Assembly: GCF_000306115.2 (NCBI RefSeq)
Contig: NZ_AKWX02000004.1
Coordinates: 413,501 to 477,500, forward strand
DNA from: Leptospira wolffii serovar Khorat str. Khorat-H2
Lineage (GTDB): Bacteria > Spirochaetota > Leptospiria > Leptospirales > Leptospiraceae
DNA: 64,000 nt
Direction of reading: 5' to 3'
Part shown: piece by piece, positions 36,959 to 46,205 of the stretch
Numbering within the stretch: position 1 is the first letter of the stretch
How the letters are laid out: every line of letters starts with the position of its first letter
The notes under the pieces: generated by a model
The model's input: the letters and a program-made list of their open reading frames with translations, nothing else
Database searches by the model: none
What the model was told of the DNA's origin: nothing
Program-made: the position numbers and the translations under genes

Positions 36959-38974
36959 ATGAAACACGCAAGCATTATTCCGATTCTGGCATTTTCCGTC
37001 CTAACTTCGATTCCAGCATTTGCAAGCCCCCAAACTCAGGGAAATTTTTTGGTTTGTAGAGACTCCGATCCGGAAGGAAGGCCTAGATCCGTTTGGCCCT
37101 CCTTTTTCTTTTCCCTAGGCTTGGAGAGTTTGAACAAGGCGAGAAGGTCGGAAGGTAGAGAGAGAGCGGAGGAAATCGTAGAATCCATATCGTACTACGA
37201 TAAATATATACGTTGCTCCGAATCCGTGGGAGTTCCCGTCTCCGCAATCGCCCGCTGGAACAAAGCATTGGCTCATTATTATATTGGACAATGGAAAGAA
37301 GCCCTCCAGGAAACGGATCTTGCGGAAAAGGCGGATCCGAATTTCAAAGAAACCTATATTCTGAAAGCCACGATCCTTCTAAATCAGGCGGAGTACGAAA
37401 AGACAGCTCAGTATTTGGAAAAGAATCTGAGTCGCTTCCCGGACGATCCCGATATCTATTATCTTTTGAGTTCCGCGGTTCTGGCTCTGAAGAACGACGC
37501 AAAGGCTATTCTATACCTAAGCTCTCTACGGGATCTCATCAAGCAAAAGGATGCCAATCCTAAATACCCGGAATTCGTTTATCTTTCACTGGGCAAGACC
37601 TACTTTGCCCAAGGACAGAACAATAAGGCTCTATTCTATATCTCCGGGTATCTGGAGATGAGACCGGAGAATTGGGAGGTCCGATTCTTACTCGCAAGAA
37701 TCCTGGACCAGTTGGGAAAATTCTCTCAGGCAAAGAAGCAATTGCAGAGAATCCTCCAAGAGATCCAAGGAAATTCTTCGGTGGAACTGATGCTCGGAGA
37801 GATGTACTTCATCGAAAGCCGTTCCATGGCGGCTGGGTATTTCGAAGGGCTTAAGAAAAGCGGAAAATTGCCCAAAGACGGCATTCTATACGGGCTCAAT
37901 GCGGTCTTGAATTCCAGATATATGGACGCCGGAAAAATCCTATTCCCTTTGCGGGAAAAATCTCCCCGTAGACTTTCCGTTCGCTTGGCAGTGATGGAAA
38001 TTTTGAAAAGGGACCCGAATTTTCCTAAAATCGAATATGTAAAGGAACTGGTGGAAACCGCAGGGATAGCACTTCAATCACAGCTTCCTAATTTGGCGGA
38101 GACTCTATTGATCGAGGCCATCCAAATCTCCGTTCGAGAGAATATGGACAAGACCTCCATAGCGGAAGAATACGATTTTCTCGCAAGCGTTTACGAAAGA
38201 AACGGTTCCATATATCGTTCCATTCTCTCCGTCCGAAAGGCGATCGAGTATTCCCAAACTCCCGAAGATTCCAGAAAATATAATTTACATTTAGCTTATT
38301 TACTGCGCGGGAATCCTCCCGGTAGGATCCAAGAGTCGGAAGATATCATCGGGAAAATACTGGCCGAGGACTCCAAGAATCATTACGCACATTATCTTTC
38401 CGGAATCGTACTATTCCAATTGGAAAAATACGAACAAAGCCGCGCGGCGTTCAGCGAGGCGATTCTTTTGGATCCCAAGGGAGCTTCCTATTATTTCTAT
38501 AGGGCCACGACCTTGGAAAAATTGGGCAAGATACCCGCTATGGAAGAGGATCTGCGGAAAGCCATGGAGCTGGATCCCGAAAATCCGATCGCATATAATT
38601 ACCTAGGTTACCATTACTCCGAAAGAGGAGAACGCTTAGACGAGGCTCTGGAGTTGATCCGAAAGGCGGTGGAACTCGCTCCGGATAACGAGGCTTATCA
38701 GGATAGTTTGGGATGGATCTATTTCAAGAAAGGTAGAATAGAGGAGGCCTTATTACATTTGAATTTGGCCTACCAGATCTTGCAGGACAAGAACGAAAAC
38801 GATCCTACGATCTGCGAGCATTTAGGAGACGTGCATTTCGAAAAAAGGGAATTCGCGGATACTAGAACCTTCTGGGAAAAATCCGAAAGCCTATTTCAAA
38901 AGAAGGAAGACAAGGCGAGAATTCGGGAAAAACTGGGGAGGCTGAAAGCAAATCCGGCTACGAACAAACCCTGA
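36959..38974 (+). CDS. TPR-repeat exported protein
   Basis: A 671-residue protein with a signal peptide (MKHASIIPILAFSVLTSIPAFAS). The rest is built of TPR units; clear examples are AIARWNKALAHYYIGQWKEAL (about residues 98-118), PEFVYLSLGKTYFAQGQNNK and DNEAYQDSLGWIYFKKGRIE near 580. TPRs scaffold protein-protein interactions. Around 12 repeats seem likely but were not counted precisely. The lipoprotein and crotonase genes follow on the same strand. Probable periplasmic scaffold; partners unknown. Confidence 0.88.
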   Translation: MKHASIIPILAFSVLTSIPAFASPQTQGNFLVCRDSDPEGRPRSVWPSFFFSLGLESLNKARRSEGRERAEEIVESISYYDKYIRCSESVGVPVSAIARWNKALAHYYIGQWKEALQETDLAEKADPNFKETYILKATILLNQAEYEKTAQYLEKNLSRFPDDPDIYYLLSSAVLALKNDAKAILYLSSLRDLIKQKDANPKYPEFVYLSLGKTYFAQGQNNKALFYISGYLEMRPENWEVRFLLARILDQLGKFSQAKKQLQRILQEIQGNSSVELMLGEMYFIESRSMAAGYFEGLKKSGKLPKDGILYGLNAVLNSRYMDAGKILFPLREKSPRRLSVRLAVMEILKRDPNFPKIEYVKELVETAGIALQSQLPNLAETLLIEAIQISVRENMDKTSIAEEYDFLASVYERNGSIYRSILSVRKAIEYSQTPEDSRKYNLHLAYLLRGNPPGRIQESEDIIGKILAEDSKNHYAHYLSGIVLFQLEKYEQSRAAFSEAILLDPKGASYYFYRATTLEKLGKIPAMEEDLRKAMELDPENPIAYNYLGYHYSERGERLDEALELIRKAVELAPDNEAYQDSLGWIYFKKGRIEEALLHLNLAYQILQDKNENDPTICEHLGDVHFEKREFADTRTFWEKSESLFQKKEDKARIREKLGRLKANPATNKP

Positions 38975-38995
38975 TTCGGCCGGGAGGATTCCATT

Positions 38996-39805
38996 TTGAC
39001 AACAAACGAATTACGAGTCGGCGGGTTCATTCGCCTAACTCTGTTCGCCGCATTTTTACTTTCGAATTGCGTTACGGCGGACATTGAGGAAATTCCCTTT
39101 AGACAAAAGGGAAAATTGAAATTCTACTCGGCAAAATCCAAGGAAGGTTCCAAATATTTGGAGAGCCTTCGTAAATTAGAAGAATCGAATACATCTTACT
39201 CTGGAGAATTCGATATCCGTATCCAGAATTTCTTTCCTAATAAGGAAGTATTTTCCTTAAACGGTAAAATCCATTACGATAAGCCGAGCGGCAAAATGCA
39301 GATCGAATTGACCGATAAGCTATTCGGGATCGTAGTCTCCAAACTCTATACGGACGGAGAAATCATTCGAATTAAGGCCGCCAGCGTGGAAAAGGTCCAC
39401 GAGCAACCGATGGATGATATCGTTCTTTCCGATCCGAATACCGGAAAAAAAACCGTGGTTCCATTTCCGGTGATCTATCATCTTCTTTCCAACAGAAATG
39501 CCCAGCTCTTCCGCCCCGAATGGACTTTGGTTCATCCGGGAGAAGGGATCATCTTCGTAAGAAAACCGGGAGAAGAATGGACCTATTACGCTTCCGAGAA
39601 GGGGTTTTATTCTGTGGAATGGGATTCTAGCGGGAAGAATGTGAAGGCGGTCACGAATGTGCAGGGGGACTTGGAATTTCCTCCCAAGCTAACCGTGACT
39701 CGGATCGTTTCCAGAGACCAGGGAACGGACCAAAACAGAATCGAAATCAAGATGAAAAAAGTGAATAAGAACGAAGGTCCGAACCAAGTGAGTTTCGGAT
39801 TCTAA
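38996..39805 (+). CDS. hypothetical lipoprotein, LolB/LolA-like
   Basis: A 269-residue lipoprotein. Start is TTG, 6 bases after a GGGAGG ribosome site; the signal peptide ends in LLSNC (Cys25). The mature part looks like an 11-strand beta half-barrel of the LolA/LolB or LppX kind (SGEFDIRIQNFF, SLNGKIHYDKPSGKMQIEL, TLVHPGEGIIFVRKPG). Those proteins carry lipoproteins or lipids in the periplasm. This resemblance is visual only. It sits between the TPR gene (21 bases upstream) and the crotonase (12 bases downstream). Confidence 0.75.
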   Translation: MTTNELRVGGFIRLTLFAAFLLSNCVTADIEEIPFRQKGKLKFYSAKSKEGSKYLESLRKLEESNTSYSGEFDIRIQNFFPNKEVFSLNGKIHYDKPSGKMQIELTDKLFGIVVSKLYTDGEIIRIKAASVEKVHEQPMDDIVLSDPNTGKKTVVPFPVIYHLLSNRNAQLFRPEWTLVHPGEGIIFVRKPGEEWTYYASEKGFYSVEWDSSGKNVKAVTNVQGDLEFPPKLTVTRIVSRDQGTDQNRIEIKMKKVNKNEGPNQVSFGF

Positions 39806-39817
39806 AGGCGGCCTGAA

Positions 39818-40582
39818 ATGATCGACGTAGAAAAAAACGGACATATATTAGAACTTTATATTAAAACCAACGAAACCAATTCGTTAGGCAAGGAATTCTT
39901 CGATAAACTCGCAAGTACGATGCAGGAAGCGGAGAAGGACAGGACGGTTAAGGCCATTCTTCTTTCCGGAAGAAACGACAAATTCTTTTCCAACGGTTTT
40001 AATCCCGAGATATTCGTAGGAAAAACCCTGGAAGAGATCAAATCCGTATTGAATGACGCTTTGGGCGCCTGCGCTCGTGTTTTATTTTCCAATAAGCCGG
40101 TAATCTGCGCTATGAACGGACACTCCATGGGAGTCGGAGCCGTTCTTGCGATCTTTTCTGATTACAGGATTCTTGTGGAAAAGAAAGGAAGGTTGGGCTT
40201 TCCGGAATCCATGATCGGCATCAATTTTCCTTCGACTGCCGCACTCGTATTAAAGGATTTAGTGGGAATAAAAACCGCTAGGGATTTGCTTTATAGCGGA
40301 AAGGGCTTAAAGGCCGACGAAGCGGTACAGTTAGGCCTAGTAGAAGAATCTGCGACTCCGGAAGAATTGATCGCCAAAGCCAGAAAATGGTGCCAGCAAT
40401 TCGAGGGAATGGCGATCGAATCCGTCGTAGGAATTAAATTGGCCCTTAGAGATTCTCAAAGACTAGCAGCGGATCAATTCCGAAAACGTGATATAGACTT
40501 GCTGGCGGAGGCGGTATTTACCCCCAACGGCCAGGAAGGAATGAGATCCATCCTGGAACGTAGAAGGCCGGTATTTACCTAA
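39818..40582 (+). CDS. enoyl-CoA hydratase/isomerase family protein
   Basis: A 254-residue crotonase-fold protein. It shows GRNDKFFSNGFNPEIF (first oxyanion-hole loop), the AMNGHSMGVGAVLAIFSDYRI loop with the second oxyanion glycine, and LGFPESMIG. These enzymes act on acyl-CoA double bonds, for example in beta-oxidation; the reaction type cannot be read reliably. An AAGG ribosome site precedes the ATG. It ends 4 bases into the convergent AGPS-like gene. Two acyl-CoA ligases elsewhere in the window would supply substrates. Confidence 0.88.
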   Translation: MIDVEKNGHILELYIKTNETNSLGKEFFDKLASTMQEAEKDRTVKAILLSGRNDKFFSNGFNPEIFVGKTLEEIKSVLNDALGACARVLFSNKPVICAMNGHSMGVGAVLAIFSDYRILVEKKGRLGFPESMIGINFPSTAALVLKDLVGIKTARDLLYSGKGLKADEAVQLGLVEESATPEELIAKARKWCQQFEGMAIESVVGIKLALRDSQRLAADQFRKRDIDLLAEAVFTPNGQEGMRSILERRRPVFT

Positions 40583-42273
40583 GAGTGAAATACTTTTCCC
40601 GGATTCAGGATTTCCTTTTGGTCCAAGGATTTCTTGAGTCCGTTGAGTGCTTCGATTCCCGGCTTTCCTAACGCGTTTTGGTACCAAGTCTTATGATCGA
40701 AACCCACACCGTGGTGGTGGCTGATCGGAGCCTTATGCGCAAAGAATGCGTCCGAGACCTTCTTCTTCATTCTAAACCATTGCTCTTCCGGCTTTTTCTC
40801 GTCCATAGGGAATAGAATCGTATAATACAAGCAAGCTCCGTCGTGGTAGCTATGGGAAAGATGGCACATTGCGATGCACCCCGGGATGGATTTCTGCAAG
40901 GCATCGATTCCTGCGGCATGCAACTCTTCGAGTCTGTCGTAAGTGGTGGAAGTCTCCATCGTATCCACTCCCAATCCGTACTGCATGATATGATTTCTTA
41001 GGAAAGGCATATTGTATCTGCCGTGGATCCAATTCTGTCCCAGATGTTCTCCGGCAAACAATCCTCCGAATTTTTTCCAGATAGGTTTCATGGATTTGAA
41101 AGAATGATTCACTTCTGATCGGGAGCCGTCTAAACCGACTAAGACCACACACTTTCCTTCCCCGAGTCCCATCCAACGGAGTACCAAGGATTGCAGAGAT
41201 TTCTTTAGGATACGGGAGAACGTATTCTTCTTTCCTAATTCTCCCAGATATTCGTACAGTCTGGTTTCGTTCGCATCGGAAAGTCGAAGCATAGAGGTCT
41301 TAATTTCGGCATGATTCGTTTGCCGAACGAAGTCTATGGAATTCTTAAGATTCGGGAAAACGATTCCGAAATACTTTCGGGTCTCCGGAATCTTATGAAT
41401 CCTGACGGTCACCTCCGTGATGACCCCGAGTAGACCCTCGCTACCTGCAACGATTTGGTTCCAGTCCGGACCGATGGAGGCTGCGGGAGCCCTGAGAGTT
41501 TCCACGGTTCCGGAAGGAGAGATTAATTTCACGGAACTTAGAATTTCCTCTATCTTTCCGTATCGATTGGATTGTTGGCCGGCGCTTCTTGCCGCGACCC
41601 AGCCGCCTAACGTGGAGTATTCGAAGGATTGGGGAAAATGTCCCAAAGTGTAACCTTTTAAATTCAGCCCGTATTCCAGTTTAGGCCCGTAGATTCCCGC
41701 TTGGAAGGTGGCCGTTTGGCTGATCGGATCGAATGCGATTAAATCCGTCATAAGAGTCGTGTCCAAGGATAGAACCGCTTTTTGTCCCTTACCCTTAATG
41801 ACTTCCAGGCCTCCTACCACAGAGGAACCTCCACCGAAAGGGATCACCGTGATTTTGGATTTGGAGCAGTATTCCAGAATCGCTTTTACTTCGGAGTCTT
41901 TCTTGGGATAGGCGACCGCATCCACATAGTTCTTAAGAGTATTCGTATGAAAACGAAGAACATCGTAGTAGCTCTTACCTGCGGAATGGAAAACCCTCTC
42001 ATAACGATCGGTTTTCAATCTGTCTTTTCCAAGAATACCGTGTAGCGCTTTCAGATCGGAGGGACTCAATTTCGGATTGGGAAGTTTGAAACTCTCCAAG
42101 GGAACAGCGGGAGTTTCACGGATGCTTTCCAGCTTGAATTCTCTTTGTAGAAGTTTCAGGATTTCGGGCATCTGTGCTTTTCTTCCGAAATCCTGGTCGT
42201 TCGCTCCCCAAGCATTCCATCTAAGATTGGATCTGGAATAATCTATATTAGGATTGAGCTCGTGATAGAACAT
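40579..42273 (-). CDS. FAD-binding oxidase, alkyldihydroxyacetonephosphate synthase-like
   Basis: A 564-residue flavoprotein of the VAO/PCMH family. The FAD domain has PFGGGSSVVGGLE, and the C-terminal half has HLSHSYHDGACLYYTI and SHHHGVG, the triple-His signature of alkylglycerone-phosphate synthase (AGPS), followed by ILNPGKVF. AGPS exchanges the acyl chain of acyl-DHAP for a fatty alcohol, the first step of ether-lipid synthesis. The start at 42273 has GGAGAA 6 bases upstream, better than the next upstream codon. Ether lipids in this organism are inferred, not shown. A D-lactate/glycolate oxidase is the alternative. Confidence 0.85.
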   Translation of the reverse strand: MFYHELNPNIDYSRSNLRWNAWGANDQDFGRKAQMPEILKLLQREFKLESIRETPAVPLESFKLPNPKLSPSDLKALHGILGKDRLKTDRYERVFHSAGKSYYDVLRFHTNTLKNYVDAVAYPKKDSEVKAILEYCSKSKITVIPFGGGSSVVGGLEVIKGKGQKAVLSLDTTLMTDLIAFDPISQTATFQAGIYGPKLEYGLNLKGYTLGHFPQSFEYSTLGGWVAARSAGQQSNRYGKIEEILSSVKLISPSGTVETLRAPAASIGPDWNQIVAGSEGLLGVITEVTVRIHKIPETRKYFGIVFPNLKNSIDFVRQTNHAEIKTSMLRLSDANETRLYEYLGELGKKNTFSRILKKSLQSLVLRWMGLGEGKCVVLVGLDGSRSEVNHSFKSMKPIWKKFGGLFAGEHLGQNWIHGRYNMPFLRNHIMQYGLGVDTMETSTTYDRLEELHAAGIDALQKSIPGCIAMCHLSHSYHDGACLYYTILFPMDEKKPEEQWFRMKKKVSDAFFAHKAPISHHHGVGFDHKTWYQNALGKPGIEALNGLKKSLDQKEILNPGKVFHS

Positions 42274-42354
42274 GCGGTTTCTCCGAAATTTTGGGGTCGA
42301 CTCCAATAAATCCGAATCTTGTTTGTAAGCAAAGGAAAAATTAGAGAATTCATT

Positions 42355-44373
42355 TTAGGGAAGAAGGTCCAACTTCTTTCTAAGTTCGGCGACCTTCCCA
42401 TCCTCGGGAGAAAGCTGGTAAGCTTCTTCCAAAAGTTTTCTAGCGCGTATACTATTGCCGGAAATTCTATACAGGTCCGTTAGATTTACGAGATTCTTGG
42501 TATGTGAGGGATTTCGAACCCGAAGCCTTTCTCCCCATTCTATTGCCGCTTGCAAGGACGAGTCGGTCTTTTTTTGCACAAAGGATTTCTTCCAAAATAT
42601 AGAAGCCTGAAAAAGCGCCTCCGTATCGGAAGGATCCCACTCTAAGGAAATTTCCGACCAGATCGCGGCCTTTTCGTATTGTGAATCCTTATCGTAGAGT
42701 TTAGAAAGGAATCTCGCCGTAAAAGGAGAATACATCCCGGATCCTTTGGACCTGGAAAGGGAAGCTTCCAGAATTCGGATCGCTTCGCTCATCTTTCCGT
42801 TTCGAACCAGATTTTCTGATTCTACTATACTCTTGCGATCTTCCATATAAAGGTTCTTTTCGGGAAGATAAGAAATGGAAAGGAGGCTTAGGTCGTCGGA
42901 GAGTTTTCCTTTTCTTGCCAAGGATTTCTGGATTGCCTTCAGATCTCCCTGGCTTTCCTCAACGGAATGTAGGAACTGAGTCTCGTCTTCGTTGATGACT
43001 CTTTTTCCGGAAAAATCCTGTTCCAGGATCAGATCGTCCCTTCCGTCCGAACCGCAGAATACCGTATCCCCGGGGAGCATACGAAAAGTTTGCACTTGGA
43101 TTTTGGAGCCGAACAGTTCCGAGATTCCTATTTTGAGAATATGAGAATCGGCCCCCAAAAACATCGCCTTGCCGTCCCTGTAAAGAACCGGCCAAGGATG
43201 TTCCGCATTAATAAAATATAAAGTTCCGGTCTTATGATCGAGTAGTCCGAGTACTGCGGAGACCAACATGAATCCGTCGAACGTCTCGAAAACGTTCTGT
43301 AGATCCACGAATGTTTCCTTTAACCATCTCTCAGGGGATCTGGACTGGATTTCCGGAGAGAGTCTCGTTCTGCTTACTATGGAATTGAATACCGATCCTA
43401 GAACCAAGGCTCCGCCGGCTCCCTGGATGGATTTTCCCATCGCGTCCCCGTTGATAAAGGCAGTATATTCCGTTTCTCTCAATCGGATCCTGTAGGCGCT
43501 TAGAAAATCCCCGCCCAATTCGTAATCCTTGTTTTTGAAGGAGAATTTCTTGTACTGATCTAGTAGGAATTCCAACTTTACGGAAGAATCGGGGGACTCC
43601 TCGGACTTGATCAGAGGGGAGAGTAATAAGGAGGTTAGGAAATAATCCCCGTCCTGCTTTTCCTTCAGGGCCTGGATTTGGAGCATTTGCTCCGAGATTT
43701 CCTTATTTCTTTCCAAAATGCGGAAACGACTCACGAAATTCAGGAAGCGGTATCTTTCCAGGATCACCGCAAATACTAGGGCGATCAAATAGGCGATGCC
43801 TAAATTCTGCAGGGAATAGGATGCCTGAGAAGTTCCTATATTCGGAGAATATAATAATACCGACCCTATAAAGAATAGAAGGGACAATCCTAGAATGATA
43901 AAATACGTCTTCCTGAGAAGTGGAATAAATACTAGGGTGATAAGAACGATTTGGAGTCCGGATACGTAATTCGGGTCATCCGCGATTCTTCCCGTAAAGA
44001 AGGAAGTGCTAAGTACTAGATAGGAGACGAAGACGTACGCGTATTCCAAACTATAATGACGTGTGGGAATTCGAAACAGAGTGTCTAGTAAAAGAACCCC
44101 AAGACATAGAAGACTGACAATAGTCAATCCGATTCGGAAATAGAATAATTCCGGAAATTCCGGATGCAGTTTCTGGTCGGTTCCAAAAGCGAATCCTAAC
44201 CACACGAAGATACCTAAGATACATCCGGGATACTGCAAGGCTCGGATTTGCCTTCTTAGGTCTTCCTTGTATTCCTCTTGGAATCTCTTTCTTTCAGGGT
44301 CCTCTTCCAAAAAGGAGAGGATCCATCCGAATCTGTTACGAATCCGTTTTGTAATGAAGGGATCGGATGACAT
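42355..44373 (-). CDS. membrane PP2C (SpoIIE) phosphatase with TPR tail
   Basis: A 672-residue signalling protein in three parts. Residues about 40-215 hold six hydrophobic segments. A short coiled coil (RILERNKEISEQMLQIQALK) leads to a SpoIIE-type phosphatase domain of about residues 240-500, with YELGGDFLSAYRI and INGDAMGKS (metal-binding Asp motifs) and FCGSDGRDDL. The final 150 residues are TPR-like. SpoIIE-type enzymes dephosphorylate anti-sigma antagonists in partner-switching systems; none is adjacent. Together with the lack of a known sensor, this looks like a membrane sensor whose input is unknown. Confidence 0.87.
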   Translation of the reverse strand: MSSDPFITKRIRNRFGWILSFLEEDPERKRFQEEYKEDLRRQIRALQYPGCILGIFVWLGFAFGTDQKLHPEFPELFYFRIGLTIVSLLCLGVLLLDTLFRIPTRHYSLEYAYVFVSYLVLSTSFFTGRIADDPNYVSGLQIVLITLVFIPLLRKTYFIILGLSLLFFIGSVLLYSPNIGTSQASYSLQNLGIAYLIALVFAVILERYRFLNFVSRFRILERNKEISEQMLQIQALKEKQDGDYFLTSLLLSPLIKSEESPDSSVKLEFLLDQYKKFSFKNKDYELGGDFLSAYRIRLRETEYTAFINGDAMGKSIQGAGGALVLGSVFNSIVSRTRLSPEIQSRSPERWLKETFVDLQNVFETFDGFMLVSAVLGLLDHKTGTLYFINAEHPWPVLYRDGKAMFLGADSHILKIGISELFGSKIQVQTFRMLPGDTVFCGSDGRDDLILEQDFSGKRVINEDETQFLHSVEESQGDLKAIQKSLARKGKLSDDLSLLSISYLPEKNLYMEDRKSIVESENLVRNGKMSEAIRILEASLSRSKGSGMYSPFTARFLSKLYDKDSQYEKAAIWSEISLEWDPSDTEALFQASIFWKKSFVQKKTDSSLQAAIEWGERLRVRNPSHTKNLVNLTDLYRISGNSIRARKLLEEAYQLSPEDGKVAELRKKLDLLP

Positions 44374-44532
44374 TTGTTAGATCGAACCGTGTTCGTTAAC
44401 CGAAGACGGATTTTAGTTAGATCCGAGCTTCGACACGAGGACGATACTCTCAGACTCCGATTCTGCCGTAAAGAATTTGTGTGATTTCTTAATTCTTGAC
44501 CGACTATCCTTCGGAAGAGACTCTGTGTATCT

Positions 44533-46167
44533 ATGTCAAAAGCATTATCCAAGCAGCACCTCTCGGCCGAAATATCCTCTCAAGTTTTCGATACACTAGT
44601 TATAGGAGGCGGGATCACAGGAGCTACCTTGCTATGGGATGCTAGCCTAAGAGGTTTAAAGGCGATTTTGGTGGAAAAAAACGACTTCGCGTCGGGAACC
44701 ACTCAAGCCACTTCCAAATTGATCCACGGTGGACTTCGATACTTAAAGAATGCAGAATTCGGTCTAGTGAGGGAGTCCTTAAGAGAGAGAAGGATCCTCG
44801 CGAAGATCGCTCCTCATTCTTTGAAAACATTGCCTTTTCTCATCCCCATCTATTCCGGTGCGGAGAAGTGGATCACTCATGTGGGTCTCGCAATGTACGA
44901 CGCTTTTTCTTACGATCGAAATAGGGAGATCAGCTCCGATTCCTGGATTCCCAAATATAGATTCTTTTCCAAAGAAGAAATCATTCTGGAAGCTCCTTCC
45001 TTACCTAGAGAGGGTTTGAAAGGTGGATTTTTATATTACGATTACCAAAACTTGAATCCGGAAAGGCAGACCTGCGAGTTTATTTTTTCCGCGGAGAGAA
45101 AGGGGGGGCTCGCATTCAATTATACGGAACTCGTGGCAATCTCCAGACAAGGAGAAGTGTACCAGGCAATCCTAAAAGATAAAAGAAGCGGGAAGTCCTA
45201 TCCTGTCTTCGCCAAGACAGTCGTGAACGCCGCCGGGCCTTGGGCGGATTTCGTGGAATCTCTAGCCGGAGTGGGAATGGATAAGGTTCTCGTTCGCTCT
45301 AAAGGAATCCATATAGTCACTAGGTCTCTCGGCACCTCCAAAGCCATCGTCCTGAAAAAAAGGGACAAGACTCATATGTTCGTTCTGCCTTGGAGGGGAA
45401 AAACCATCATAGGAACCACGGATACCGTATTCTCCGATTCCCCCGACAAATTCAAGGTCACGAAGCAGGACATCCAGGGACTATTAGAGGAAATTAATTA
45501 TGCGTTCGGATATTCCGATCTAACGGAACGCGACGTAGATTTCTATTACGGTGGAATGAGACCTTTGGTAGAGGATCCGGGCGAAAAATCGGATACTTAT
45601 AATGCTTCTCGCAAAACGGAAATCTTGGACCATAAGGACAAAGGCCTCCCCGGATTCTTTACCGCATTGGGAGGAAAATATACCACGAGCCGTCATCTGG
45701 CGGAAAAGATCGCGGATAAACTTTGCGATTATTTACCCGGAAACTTTCTGCCCTGCGAAACGACGCAAGTTCCTTTACTCAGCGGAGAATTTTCCGATCT
45801 ATCTTCCCTGGTACAAGGTCTTGTTAAGAAGTTTCCGAAGCTTTCGGGGGAATATTTGGAAACCGCTGCCGTTCGATACGGAAGTCTTGCCTACAATATA
45901 CTGAACTTGGCAAAACCGGGAGAGAATGCTGCTCTCTTAGCCAACGGGGAAAAAATACATGCATCCGAAATTCGTTATATAGCTAAAAACGAAAAAATAG
46001 AAAAAGCCACCGACTTTTTCTTCCGTAGGTCGGGTGTAGGTGTGCCGGGGCTACCAGATGCGGAAAATCTAAACTTGATTTTGAACGAATTAGGGTCTAC
46101 TTTAGGTTGGAATTCCTCTAAGAAAAAAGCGGAAGGACTAGAAATCCAGGCAAGATATCGTTTTTAA
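44533..46167 (+). CDS. glpD: glycerol-3-phosphate dehydrogenase/oxidase
   Basis: A 544-residue FAD enzyme converting glycerol-3-phosphate to dihydroxyacetone phosphate, on the inner membrane face, with electrons going to quinone. The dinucleotide-binding motif VIGGGITGATLLWDA (residues 23-37) and FASGTTQATSKLIHGGLRYL (55-74) are diagnostic; GKTIIGTTDT and FTALGGKYTTSR also fit. It is divergent from the phosphatase gene. Its product DHAP is the substrate that feeds the AGPS-like pathway encoded nearby. Confidence 0.95.
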   Translation: MSKALSKQHLSAEISSQVFDTLVIGGGITGATLLWDASLRGLKAILVEKNDFASGTTQATSKLIHGGLRYLKNAEFGLVRESLRERRILAKIAPHSLKTLPFLIPIYSGAEKWITHVGLAMYDAFSYDRNREISSDSWIPKYRFFSKEEIILEAPSLPREGLKGGFLYYDYQNLNPERQTCEFIFSAERKGGLAFNYTELVAISRQGEVYQAILKDKRSGKSYPVFAKTVVNAAGPWADFVESLAGVGMDKVLVRSKGIHIVTRSLGTSKAIVLKKRDKTHMFVLPWRGKTIIGTTDTVFSDSPDKFKVTKQDIQGLLEEINYAFGYSDLTERDVDFYYGGMRPLVEDPGEKSDTYNASRKTEILDHKDKGLPGFFTALGGKYTTSRHLAEKIADKLCDYLPGNFLPCETTQVPLLSGEFSDLSSLVQGLVKKFPKLSGEYLETAAVRYGSLAYNILNLAKPGENAALLANGEKIHASEIRYIAKNEKIEKATDFFFRRSGVGVPGLPDAENLNLILNELGSTLGWNSSKKKAEGLEIQARYRF

Positions 46168-46205
46168 TTCGGAAGATCGGAGTTTAAGAAAGAGGCGAAC
46201 GAAGA

